A DNA stretch of 64,000 nt from assembly GCF_021018895.1 (NCBI RefSeq), contig NC_079368.1, positions 2,146,001 through 2,210,000 of the forward strand. Direction: 5' to 3'. Below are positions 13,024 to 24,497 of the stretch, in pieces. Every line of letters begins with the position of its first letter. The stretch's first letter is position 1. The notes under the pieces are model-generated. The model did not search any database and had not been told where the DNA came from. It was given only the letters and a program-made list of their open reading frames with translations. Position numbers and translations under genes: made by a program. The DNA comes from Seriola aureovittata (Eukaryota > Chordata > Actinopteri > Carangiformes > Carangidae).

Positions 13024-13729
13024 CAGACAGGTGACAAATGAAAGGAATCATCATACAGTGTCTCAGTCAGATGTTGTGTCTCCAGAACAGCTTCACTGCT
13101 CCACGTCTCTGAACTCTACTGGAGGACGAACCATTCTTCATAAACATATACTCTCATGTGGTGGTGATGATGATGATGATGATGATGATGATGGTGGAGA
13201 GTGTTTCACACATTGCTCCTACATCTCCCATAGTCCAACTAGACTGAGATCAAGAGACTGTGAAGGTCATAGACTATGATTTACATCATCCTCATCAGAC
13301 ATGAGTGACCCTTGTGACCCCCTCCCATCAGGATAAATGTGATCAGTGAGAACAACTCTGTATTGATCTGCAGTGACCCTTCCCTCTAAGTGGACAAGAG
13401 GACCAAGACCAGCAAAATGACCCCACAGCCTAACAGAACCAGTTGACCCCTGTAGGGGTCCAGCGTTCAGACCTGTACCGTTCTCTTGGTGTAGACCTTG
13501 CATTCTTGTGGAGAATATGTTGAAGGATGACTTATCTGACCACATCACTTTGTTTCACATCTCTGTAAAGGAGAATGAACTGGGCCTGATCAGCACTTTT
13601 ATACAGGCCCCAGAGCATGATGGGATGTTAGCTGCTTCATTGTACCATGCAGTGCAGCTGTGTGGACACATGTGGATTGACTATGTTTCATGTATTCAGG
13701 TTTTTCCTTTAATTTGTCACCTGTCACTG
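13024..13729 (-). mobile_element. Tc1-like DNA transposon, shortened, with terminal inverted repeats
   Basis: The ends are inverted copies (left CAGACAGGTGACAAATGAAA; right, read inward, CAGTGACAGGTGACAAATTA), each beside a TA dinucleotide, the Tc1/mariner target duplication. The minus strand between about 13548 and 13267 encodes transposase pieces: MMWSDKSSFNIFSTRMQGLH, then GPLVHLEGRVTADQYRVVLT and EDDVNHSL. Frame breaks and the roughly 0.7-kb length make it inactive. A (GAT)n run sits inside at about 13162-13192. It inserted into AT/GT-rich microsatellite DNA next to TJP2. Confidence 0.8.
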
Positions 13730-16700
13730 TACATATATATTATATATATATATATATGTGTGTGCGTGTGTGTGTTTGTGCGTGTGTGTGTGTGTGTGTG
13801 TGTTTGTGTGTGTGCGCGTGTGTATATTTGTGTGTGTATAGTCAAGTGTTTATACTCTGTCTTTGCATTCCTTCCTATATGCCAATGCCTGTGTAAACAG
13901 TATATATCTCTATATATTCTCTCTAGTTACACTGGAATTTGTTACAGTTTTTTGAAGTGCCTTTTACTTTCTTAGTCCCATGAGGTTTGGGTTGTCTTTC
14001 GTCCGCCCCTCAGCCACCCAGCTGGACTAAAACCTCTGCTGCTGTCAAAGGTAAACCAGGGAACCAGAGACACCAAAACCTTAATGCTGTCCTCACACGC
14101 TGTACTGTCTGCTTTACCTCCAACAGACCCACTACAACACAGTACACACTCCTCTGCCAGTCCTGTCTGCATTCGTGAAGAGCAAACTGTCCAGTTCAGT
14201 CCAGAACAAAGTCTGAGACCAGTCTAAAGTGTTGAACTGAGATCATTACAGTTTCATCTGTACAGGCCCAGTCACTCCAGCATTAAACCACATTTATGGT
14301 AAATCAGTTAATTGTAGTGGAGTTATTTAGCTCAGTGGACAAGCTCATGAAGTAAATCTGCACAAGACTTTGGTGTCAGGTTCAGTTCTGGTGCCGTTCT
14401 GGTACCACTGAACTGTCCTGACGGTTGATCCTTTAAGGAACAAAGAGCCACAGACTCCCAAACAAAGCTTTGAGCTTGTAGCTTGTGGCTAGTGTTGCAC
14501 TTTTGTTTAACCACTTCACAGAAGAAGCTTGCAGTTTGGACAGTTATGAGACAAACGTGAACGGTACAAATGTGTAAATCTATTATCCTGTTAGCAACCA
14601 TACTAACTACCTTGCTAAACTGAGCTAGTTAGTAAACTTGCTGGTTGGGAAGCTAGCAAGCTCAGGAGAGCTTTTATGCCTGACCTGGGCCGCATGTTTC
14701 CGGCCGTGGGGCGGCAGGGTTTTTCCACCAAAGTAGTTGAATAGTAATATGAGAGAACAGAGTTACTGTCACTTTTCAAAATGAACAGACTACAACACCA
14801 GTGGACCAACAACAGCAACCTGTTCATATGGTCATCATCAACACAACATACAGCAGTAGCTTATATTTACACAGGTAGTGATCATTGACTTTTTCAACCA
14901 GGTATGCTTCTAACCTCCCACCCCCCCCTCCACAAACTGACTCCCTTCTTTCCCTCCCACAGTCAGGCTCATCAAGGGCTCTTGTACGTTCTGTGTTAAT
15001 GGACAGCGAAGCGAAATTGCTGTTCCTTGCATTTCATTTGACACACCGTAAACAAGCAAACATGACGAGTAGTGTGAGGGATATTCACTAAAGCGTCCTC
15101 CTCTCTACGTCGATGTATGACAGGAAGAGAGAAATTCCTTTCCGTCAAGCTGTTGAACGTGGTCCAGCTCTGCAGACAGGCAGTCAGGTGTTATCCCGTG
15201 ATGCTGGGCTGTGGGTGATAGGTGTTCCATCTCAAGAAATGACTTGTGTTTTGGTTGAAGGCAGACATGTCCTTTAGGACACCACAAGATTCAGGTGAAA
15301 ACCACCTTTTCAGTTCATTGACGAGTTATCAATGACGGGATAGTAGCAGTGTCATCTCTCTGGTCTCAGCTGAATGAGGACACCAGTGTCGGTGGGCAGG
15401 GCCTGTGTGAAACAGATCCTCAGATGGAGTGAAATGCACAGTGGACTGACTGTCTCTCAGTGCCTTTACTGGCCAAACTTCTGTCTTCCTATAAGCGTTT
15501 GATTGATTGATCACATCATCAAGTGCAGCATAGATTGGCCCCAGTCCTGAACACTGTCAAACCCATGTAGTTTCTGTTGGTTCTGTTGGCTCCTTTTCCT
15601 TCATTACACACACTATTCTACTCCCTAACTTGAAATAAGACCGGGCATCTATGGTGTCTTTATGTCAAGCACTCACATCATGTGTATGGAATGACTGTAG
15701 CTTTAATCCAGGTGCCAAACCCGTCGCAGCTTCAAAACGCACGGTCCATGGTCACTGAGAAGAGCTCAGTATGTTGTTCGTACCATCAGTGGTTGAATGA
15801 CCACATTTGTAGTCTGTACTACATCTTGGTCCGTTACTGGCCGACTGTCTGATGTCAGATATGGTGCAGAGCACAAGTTCCACTGCAGCTCAGTAGAGGC
15901 AAACTGGTCCTACTGCTGTGGGTCACATGACGTGGGCTCCAGTTCTTTGTTGTCCCAATCCTCCCAATCCTCCCAGTCGTCATTAGAGTGAACATGGTTC
16001 TGTTGCTCTGCTTCTCCATGAGTCGTTCCATGTCCTTTGGAGTATGTGATCATTTACGCTGACAAACTTCTGTGTTCCACCCACACTAGGTAGCTTAAGT
16101 ATATTCGCCAAATTCACCGCCTTACAACCTGACCCCTGACACGTTCTCACACTTGCTAAAAGTCAATAAAGATAATAATTTTCCAGAGCTATCATTAAAA
16201 TCATCAAAACAATTTAAAGACTGTATAAGTATATATGTTCTTTTCTTTTATATTACTGGTTTTTGGGTCATTTTCTGTTTTAGCACCATGGCTAGCCATG
16301 ACCAGTTGACAGCAAGACTGAGTCATTACATCAGATCAGACTTCATGCGTCCATACGTTAGGTCGCCAGCTACAGTTGTCAACTAGTCCCGTGAGGAGTC
16401 AGTTCAATTCATTTCAATTCAGTTCAGTTCAGTTCGATATTTGTTGTTACTCATTGCATGAGCTGACATTTGGAAATCAATCAATACATCTTAAAGGTCG
16501 ATATGATGTTAACCAGTCAATTGTTTTTATTGGTTCAAACACTTAAACACATGTTTAATGAATTTCAGCTGGATCAGGTGAACTGTGAATATTTCTGTTC
16601 CCTCACCTGGAGAGAAAAGGGGCGGGGCATCGTTCTGGATGGCTCCGGCTCGTGTGTGTGTGTGGTGTCACTACATCACTAAGCTCAGCCTGTGTTAGGA

Positions 16701-16946
16701 TGTGCTGCTGCTCCACTGTCTGCTGTGACTGGGCCTCTCTCAGGTTTACTCTGGTCTCAGTGGTCTCTGGTGTGCTGGGTTTAGACTTTTACCTTGAGAT
16801 GTTTGTGGGTGAAGTTTCTGCAGGTGTCTGTTCAGCCATGGTGGCTGTCACTGCCTATGACCCGGTTAAATGAAAAGGTTGCGGATATTCTTTTTCTTTT
16901 CTTCAACAAACCCCATGTTACAGATGAACGTCTCCTGATATAGATA
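13730..16946. other. Intergenic stretch, no gene recognised
   Basis: Begins with AT and GT microsatellite sequence (13733-13823), then largely unique sequence. Open frames here are short and resemble no family I know. An AATAAA at 16165-16170 on the plus strand could be a distant TJP2 poly(A) signal. A TTCAG/TTCAATT low-complexity run is at about 16403-16435. Confidence 0.5.
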
Positions 16947-18105
16947 CAGTAGCAAGAAAAAGTTAGTGAACATTTTGGTTTTTTGCACTGATTTGTCATA
17001 AATGTGATCTGATCTAAGTCAAAAATGTAGACAAATACTGTGTCCCTAAACTAACGCAAACAATCATAATTTCTTGTGTCTTTATTGAACACAACCATTA
17101 AACACAGTGCTGGTGGAAGAATTAAGTGAACCCTCAGATTTAATAACTAGTTTAACCTCATTTGGCTCTAATAACCTCAAACAAGAGCTTCTGAGTAGCT
17201 GCTGAGCAAATCAGCCCCAAATCATGATGCTCCCTCCACCCTGCTTCACCTTTGGGATGATGATATTGGGATGTTAGTATGCAGTGCCTTTCTCCACCAC
17301 ACATAGTGCTGCATGTTTTTCCCTAACAAGTCAACCAGAGTTTCATCAGTTCATTAAACATTTTCCCAGCAGCACTGTGGAGTGTAAAGGTGCTCTTCAT
17401 AAATCTCAAGGGAGCAACAATGTTTTTTTGGAGAGAAACAGTTTCCTCTGTGGTGTCCGTGGCATGACACCATGCACCATGGAACCATGCTCCATGATCT
17501 CTGCATGGTGGACTCATGAGCAGAGATGTTAACCAGTTCCAGTGATTCCTTCAAGCCTTTACTCTGAGCTTCTTTCTTTACATTACTGAGCGTCTGAGTT
17601 GTGCCTTCAGAGTCAGAGACGTCCACTTAAAGGGAGAGTAGCCACAGAACTAAATCATCTCCACTTATAGACGGTTTGTCTGTGGACTGATTGAGATTTC
17701 TGATCTCTTCTTTTTGTGAGGCATGGTTCACATCAGCTGATGTTTCTTCTTAAACAGCAAACTCAAAATGTTTGAGTGTTTTTCAGAAGTCAAACTGTCT
17801 GTAACCCACACCTCCAATCTCGTTTCATTGACTGGACTCCAGGTTTGATAACTCCTGACTCCAGTTAGCTTTGGTTGATGCCATTAGTTGAGGGGTTCAC
17901 AGACTTTTTCCAGCTTACAATGTGATAGTTTGAATGATGTTTTCAATATGGACAAGAACAATACAATGATCTGTGTGTTATTAGCTAAAACGGATTGGGT
18001 TTGTTCATAATTGTAACTTGGATGAAGATCTGACCATATTGAAGGACAAGTTTATACATAAATGGAGGTAATTCCAAAGGGTTCACTTACTTTTTCTTGC
18101 CACTG
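16947..18105 (-). mobile_element. Tc1-like transposon remnant with intact terminal inverted repeats
   Basis: The left end CAGTAGCAAGAAAAAGTTAG and the right end, read inward, CAGTGGCAAGAAAAAGTAAG are inverted copies flanked by TA, as in Tc1/mariner elements. The minus strand near 17250-17215 reads VKQGGGSIMIWG, the conserved DDE-domain motif of Tc1 transposases. No long open frame survives, so this is a dead copy of 1159 bp, of a different family from the one at 13024. Confidence 0.78.
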
Positions 18106-18219
18106 TAAATAATTCCTCTGTGCCATAGAGTTAAAAACACATCAGCACCACGTGTATTAATCCATCACTGAAAATAATCCTCAACAGTTTCACTATCTCC
18201 TCTCCCAGTAAGATCCACT

Positions 18220-18312
18220 TCAGTTCACTTTTATTTGTACGGATCCAAATCATGACATCATTACCTCAAGGCACTTTACAGAGTCAGGCTCACAGTGTTA
18301 CAGAGAGAAACC
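18220..18312. repeat. Dispersed-repeat-like segment
   Basis: The stretch around 'caaggcactttacagagtcaggctcacagtgttacagagagaaacc' style sequence (described, not quoted in full) resembles a widespread teleost interspersed repeat that usually reads 'tttatttgtacagc...caaggcactttaca'. Recognised from memory of the motif only. Confidence 0.35.
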
Positions 18313-18576
18313 ATCAGAGTACATGCTCTGTCAGACTCTGTGCTGTATTAAGACATGGGGCACTGTGCCTAGACCTTGACACAAGTAAAGCAGAGACCTG
18401 AACCTGAGGACTCTTGTCAGCTGATTCTGTGGAGTACGTTCCCAAACAAGTTACAGTGAAATTAGCACAAAGACGCTGACACTTCAGGAGGGCAGTAGCT
18501 CCTGTCAGTGGGCTGGTCATCAAACCTCGTCTTACGGACATGTGGGCATGTCCTTCCAAGCAAGTGAGACCCAGCT

Positions 18577-18790
18577 TGTGTCCGAAATCACTCACTACTC
18601 CACTATATAGTGGCTTTGCCATTTTGAAGGGCTGTCTGAATGTATAGTGAAAATGATGATATTTATATAGTGGACTCATAGTATCCCACAATGCACCAAA
18701 GGTAGTAGAAAAGTAGTGTACAACGATGGTAACTAACCAAGCAATAAATACCATCATGCATTGCGCTCACGCTGAAAGACAAAGAATAAT
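18577..18790. repeat. Non-autonomous element-like segment ('cactatatagtg' type)
   Basis: Phrases such as CACTATATAGTGG, TATATAGTGGACTCA and ATCCCACAATGCACC are typical of short non-autonomous DNA elements common in fish genomes. No coding potential. Exact ends are not clear. Surrounding DNA (18106-20270) has no recognisable gene. Confidence 0.4.
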
Positions 18791-20269
18791 GAAACGAGTC
18801 GTGTGCGGAAGTGTTTTTTCATTCACTGTGTACAACACATACGACTCCCTGGACAGTGAGCAGGGAGGAGTGAATGAGGGTGAGAGTGATTTCAGACACA
18901 ACCACAGCTTCTTGTATTATTCCAAACAAAGCAGAGACTTTCTGTTTGTCAGTAGACTTTTCCCTTCACAGAGCTGACACCTATCATCCAGATGTGGAGC
19001 AGGATGAGAATCTGCCAGATTATTGTGTTTTTTATTTCTGTTGTGTGACTGGACACGGAGTTAAGTGTCGTAACCTGAAGGTCATAGATTAAACTGTTGA
19101 AAAGCAAAGAAGTGCGCGTCAACAATCATCTCCATCCCCTGTGGTCATAGTCAGCAATAATCAATCTCAGTTCCTTTCTTTACTTCCACACGAGTTACCA
19201 AGTGCTAACTGTCTGAATGCTAACAGGTGTGATGGAGAACACTGTGCTGAGAAAGAGGAAAGTGACTGGACTGTGTCTGCTGAGTTTTTTCCATGTATTT
19301 ACCTTAAAACACCAAATAAAACAAAAAGTCTTAACCACATCTGTATTTACTGTGATCATTGACACACAGGGATTTTATCACCAGCCAGTTAATTAGACTA
19401 ATGAATGTATATGATTAATAATAGCTTCAGATGATCTGTAGAATTCAGCGTCACTGTCAGCAGCCAACACACACACTGTGATCACATATTATTGTCAGAA
19501 TCACAGAAAACATCTTCATCAATTTGACTAACACGTGCTGCAAATACTCACAGCACCACCATAGACAAAAACACGCTGCAGCTAGCACAGGCGACAACAC
19601 AAGTGAGTGTGTTTGGAATTGAACTCTCGCTGAACCCCTCCCCCAAAAGACTGACTTGTTACTGTGTTTTCAGCCTTTCCACAGGAGAGTGTGAGAGCTG
19701 GATTAAACTGCTAACCTCAACATATCACAGTTATGTGTATATGTTGTTGTAAAAGTTAACATCAGTCCTTTGACACGCATCACGTAATGTTTAATGAAAA
19801 CATCTATCTTAATGGGTTCAGGTGTAAGGGGGAAACATCAACATGGAATACCTGTAAGAGCAACACTTATACAGAGATCACTGTTTTTATTGATTTCTGT
19901 TGTTGAGACTACTGTCGAAAAAACAGGGCCACAAGCCTCCATTTCAGGCAGGACGGTTGTAGTAGTATAGAAGAGGATTAGAGCCACGTGGAAAAAAAAG
20001 TTTTTATTTTAGAATTCTGACTTTAAACTCTATTAGTTAACCACTGTCTGCATTTCACATCCTTTATTTCTGTAGTTTTTACAAACGTCAGGCACCGAAC
20101 CAGCACATTTTTTCGTTTTCACTCACCTTCTTCTTCCATTAACAAAGTTGCTCCCTCTGGGATCCCTCGAGCACGCAAAAACTTGCTAACATGCAACGTT
20201 TCTGTCAGAATTCAGACTTTAACCTCACAATTCTGGGTTTAAAGTCTAAATTCTGACAGGTAGACAAAC

Positions 20270-21456
20270 CCAACTGCCTTGCGGCTGTGGATATGGCCCC
20301 CGGGAAGTCCGTGTCTCATCAGTTAGACGGGGCTGTCCGTGAGCTGTGAACAATGCCAGGGCCCCATCTACACCGGCTAATTACTGAGGTAGTGAATCTT
20401 TTCAGACTGGTATTTCGGTCTGGATGTTGATCCTGTAGTTTGTCCTGTGCCACTTGTCCTTCACTTTCAGCAGTCTCAGTTGGACCAAAGCAAGGCGGCC
20501 AGTACAGTTAGGGTTTATACTCCTGCCATTTCAGCATTTCAATGGCCTGCTATTGGGTCAGCATCCCTTAGTGTGTCAATTTCTGAAGGGAGCTCGGCGC
20601 TTGTGTCCAGGCTGTAACATGCGAGCACCTAGCTGGGTGCTAAGTCTCTCATGAGGGCTCCATATGAGCCTATTGAGGATGCAGACCTGAAAGCTCTGTC
20701 TCTCTCAACACAGCTTTTCTTTTGGCTCTCTTGAGTTGCTCAGTCCAGTCAGGGCTTTGTGTGTTAATGTGACTCATACTCAGCCTCTGAGAAAGTCTCA
20801 CTCTCTGCTTTTTGCCTGCTATGGAAAGCCGACACAAGGTTTGCCGCTTTCTAAGCAGCGTTTGTCACGTTGGCTGCTTGATGTCATTTCGCATGCTTAT
20901 GCAGAACTGGGCTTTCCAGTTCCCGCAGGTTTGAAAGCCCACTCAGCCAGAAGTATATAGTATATACTTCTTGGGCTGCACTGAAGAGAGTTCCTTTGGG
21001 GGACATCTGTGCTTCAGCATCACGGGCTGCACCATGCACATTTGTGAGATTTTACAGGGTTGATGTGGCCTGTCCAGCACCAGTAAGCACTGCTGTTCTG
21101 ATGTCAGTTGCCCAGTGGGGTTCAGAGTATTAAGTTCTTTTGTTCCTCGCAACTCTTTTGGGATGAGTCATTCTATTTAGACCGTAGTAACAGTCAGAGT
21201 GAGGTCGAAACAGATCGTAAGTTATGAATGTAACTATGAATCTGTGCGATCGAAGGATGACCGTCACTATCCTTGTCGCTCTGAACATTATGAGGTGTTC
21301 AAGGAAAGAGGACGAGCCGGAAGTTAGCCCCACTTTTATAGCGTGGGAAGTTCAGCTTCCGGGTCATAGGCATGACTTTGTTTACATATGGTCTCAAAAT
21401 TAGGCGAAACGGAGGCTATTATTCTATTTAGACCATAGTTACATTCATAACTTACA
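20270..21456 (+). mobile_element. DIRS-like tyrosine-recombinase retroelement, degenerate 3' part
   Basis: The plus strand encodes broken pieces of a DIRS-type tyrosine recombinase. At about 20487-20540 it reads AASTVRVYTPAISAF-like sequence, at 20736-20960 a frame with GKPTQGLPLSKQRLSRWLLD and AELGFPVPAGLKAHSARS, then after a frameshift SWAALKRVPLGDICASASRA and FVRFYRVDV. The H-x-x-R motif (HSAR, 20940-20951) and the catalytic Tyr (20053 relative, i.e. 21053-21055) are visible. Downstream, 21217-21238 and 21434-21455 are a perfect 22-bp inverted repeat, and 21170-21189 and 21421-21440 are near-identical direct repeats. Such repeat arrangements are expected at DIRS termini. Stops and frameshifts show it is inactive. 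Confidence 0.75.
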
Positions 21457-22870
21457 TTATCCTGGGCATATTGAACTTGCTTCATAGTACAGGGCTCTAG
21501 TTTAATAGCCAATGTTACCTGAAGTGTTCAGGATCTTTTACATTAGGTCACTCATGTAGAAGATATGTTATGATAAAGAGGCTATCTGAGACTATCTAAG
21601 GGTAAACATATTTTTTTTTACCATCAAAATGAAGTTGTATTATGCATTATGAAGATTTTGTTCATGCAGTGACCACTTTTATCTCATGAGCATCACTTGA
21701 GTTGAGATCTCTTGTAAAGTCTCTGACTGTAAAAAATGTTAAATGTTACTTTTAACATGTTGTTAGTCTAAAAAGTCGAGCCGTTCTGGTTATGTGCTCT
21801 TCACAGACCAGCATCTGTTTATGAGATTTAACCACCTTATGATTAGTATTAAGAGGAAAAAGTGGTTATTTTATGTAAACTGTTAATATTAATAACATGT
21901 TACTTCTTCCACCATTTTTGTATTCAGGTGCTCAGTTGAATGATGATCTAATATTGAAGTCCAAACTCCCTATCCATACGGATCCAGAAATCCAGAAATA
22001 CAAACTCTGAGAATGTTACAAACCATTTTATAGTCATTCATATTCATATTGGACACAAGAACGAGAAAGTCAGTCATCAAGCATTAAAAACAATTGTGAA
22101 AGAAGTGTGTTGACAATTTACACAAGTGAAACGCACCCTGCAATACATGGGCATCCTGAGAATGGGGCTCTGAATTTTTACCAATAACATCTGAGTCATT
22201 TAACGGTGCAGTAAGGAATAATATGAAACCTGAAACACTTCCACTGAAAGTCTGATAGTAACTGTGATTATTCTTCTTCTTCCTTTCTATTGAAATATTT
22301 TTGCAGTATTTCCTCTCTTAACTTGGTCTGTTTTGGGTGAATTTCATGTATCCACGACTTCATCAAGTTCTTCCTGCATTGAGAGAACAGTAAATACAAA
22401 TGTGAGTATAAGTCTTGTGCAATGTAACTGCTGCCTGTCTAAATCGAGGCCTAGGTTTCTGCGATGTCATTGTACGCCCTCACCTGCTTGTTTTTATATC
22501 TACGCTTTTATATCTCTTTGTTCTGTAATCAGGGCGTTCTTGTAAAAGAGGGCTTGCTCTCAATAGCCTCCATGTTTAAATAAAGGTTATACGATCAATA
22601 GTGAACACACACAGCACACGTTCTTGTTAACGTCGACAATAATCGGCGCTGAGTAATGAGTAGTCCTTCTCTAATGCATGGAGATTCTTCCAGACATCAA
22701 ACATGTCTGCCTCTTTGACTAAGACATTAAGATCTTTTTACATGTGATTTATTTTGTCTTTAGCTTGTTGTATCTACAGAGTATTTCAAAATTGTGCTCC
22801 AATCTGCAGCACAAACTAATATTATACTAATATAATAATATATTGCTTTAAACATCTCAACATTTTCTGT
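21457..22870. other. Intergenic stretch between the DIRS remnant and the PPM1F 3' end
   Basis: AT-rich sequence without a recognisable gene. It includes one plus-strand AATAAA at about 22579 and a minus-strand AATAAA (22753-22748) that could be an alternative PPM1F poly(A) signal. Confidence 0.45.
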
Positions 22871-22881
22871 CCACACTCATT

Positions 22882-22887
22882 TTTATT
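22882..22887 (-). promoter_or_regulatory. Candidate PPM1F poly(A) signal (AATAAA)
   Basis: Read on the minus strand this is AATAAA, 1.6 kb past the PPM1F stop codon. The sequence between (22888-24497) has no gene and would be a long 3' untranslated region. Other hexamers nearby are possible. Confidence 0.35.
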
Positions 22888-24497
22888 CATAATAACATTA
22901 TTTAAAGCAGCGAAACAGAATGTACATTTTAAAATCATTACAGCCGTTATCTTAACAATTCATGTTAACAGTAATAGATGAGAAAGAACCATACAGTAAA
23001 ATATTAAAAAAACACAAACAGGTGTGAGACATACTGTCACGGTTTGTGATCCAGTACATCAAGCAATATGTTCAACATCAATTCCCTCTCGCATCAGCCT
23101 GCCAAGTTTATGCAGTTAGCTTGAGCACTAATGTTCCTAAAATACAAAAATAATGACTATACTGTCACCTCATGATCCCTGCGTCAGTTTGTTTTGGATT
23201 CAACAAACTCATAACTAGTGTTTTCAGAGATTCAAAACCTCTCATCAACAGCTTTTCATTACAGTATGTCATTACAGTCAAGGCTCAGAGCTAGTTGCAA
23301 GATTCACGGACTTAATCCAAGTCTGCAAGGTGCACAGTGTAGAATACTTTTAATGGTCAGCTTGGCATGAGAGAGTGACATGAGGGTCACTGAAGTTGAC
23401 AATCGTTTTATAAAATAATTCAACTTCCCTCATGGAACAGTGAAACTGTCCAGTGCAGCAGAACACAGCGAAGAGCTTTTGAAAGCTTTTCACTGAGTCT
23501 TGACTGGTAAAGGCACAGTTAAGGTTTCCTGGGAGAAGTCACTTAAATGAAGCAGAGTGATGATCAGAGTGTGACTCCGATCCCACTGCAGAACTGCAGT
23601 TAGTGAGACTTTTTTCATTCCTTGCAATCATGACTTGCAAGACACAGAGTACAAGCTCAGCTCTGCGTTTAATACTGATCATGCTTAGAGAACATATGGT
23701 TGAGAGCTTAGGTTTGACAACAAATAATAATACAGAGCCCAACAAAGGTAACAGACTTGTCATAACAGTATGGATTTCAATAGGAGGCAAGCTTTTCTTT
23801 CTGGCACAGAGAATATGGAAGCAAAGAAAAATCTTACAAACAAATGGACCTATTTGTGCAGTCACTACTGAATACTTGCTGTTGTAGGGTTAGGGTTAGT
23901 GGTAGTTGTAGTTCTTTTAAAACGGATATGAATGGAAAAATATTTTTGCACAGAGAACGCCCCTCCCACAAAGACACAGAACCATTTTTACAGTTAATAC
24001 AACATAACAATCAATACTGAGTTTAAGATCAGAGCATAATACCTTTAAAAAGTCACACACACGTTCAATTAATTTTGATGTTACCTCCATGCATACCCTC
24101 TAACAATGTTTGATCAAGTGATCACAAACCAACACAGGTGATATTCTAACAATAGTATTATTCCATTGTAGAAATGCTGGCTGTTTTGTGGGTTGTTGGA
24201 GCATGTTCGGAGACTCAGACCAGGCTACAGTGAGCTCCTCCTCACCTGAACAGGTTAATACGGCCCTGCGTCATCTATAAGATCGCTTTGAGTGATCTGG
24301 TCCAAATGTACTTTAATGTGCTCTTTTACTCCAGCAGTGACATGGTATGATGACACTGCCGTGTTGGTGTGTTTTGTTCAGTCAAATGAACTTCATCAGT
24401 TTGCAGGACGTCAGCACCCGGGGACAGAAAAAGGCTAAGCTATACTGAGTCAGGCAGTAGCTTGGTGAAGTGGAGTCCGGACAGCAGACTTCCTCCT

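Noticed and set aside
14885..16000. Short open frames between 14.8 and 16.0 kb as small genes
   Set aside because: No recognisable family, no convincing splice sites or conserved motifs.
23886..23905. Telomere-like GGGTTAGGGTTAG, also at 25147
   Set aside because: Only two units each; too short for an interstitial telomeric array.
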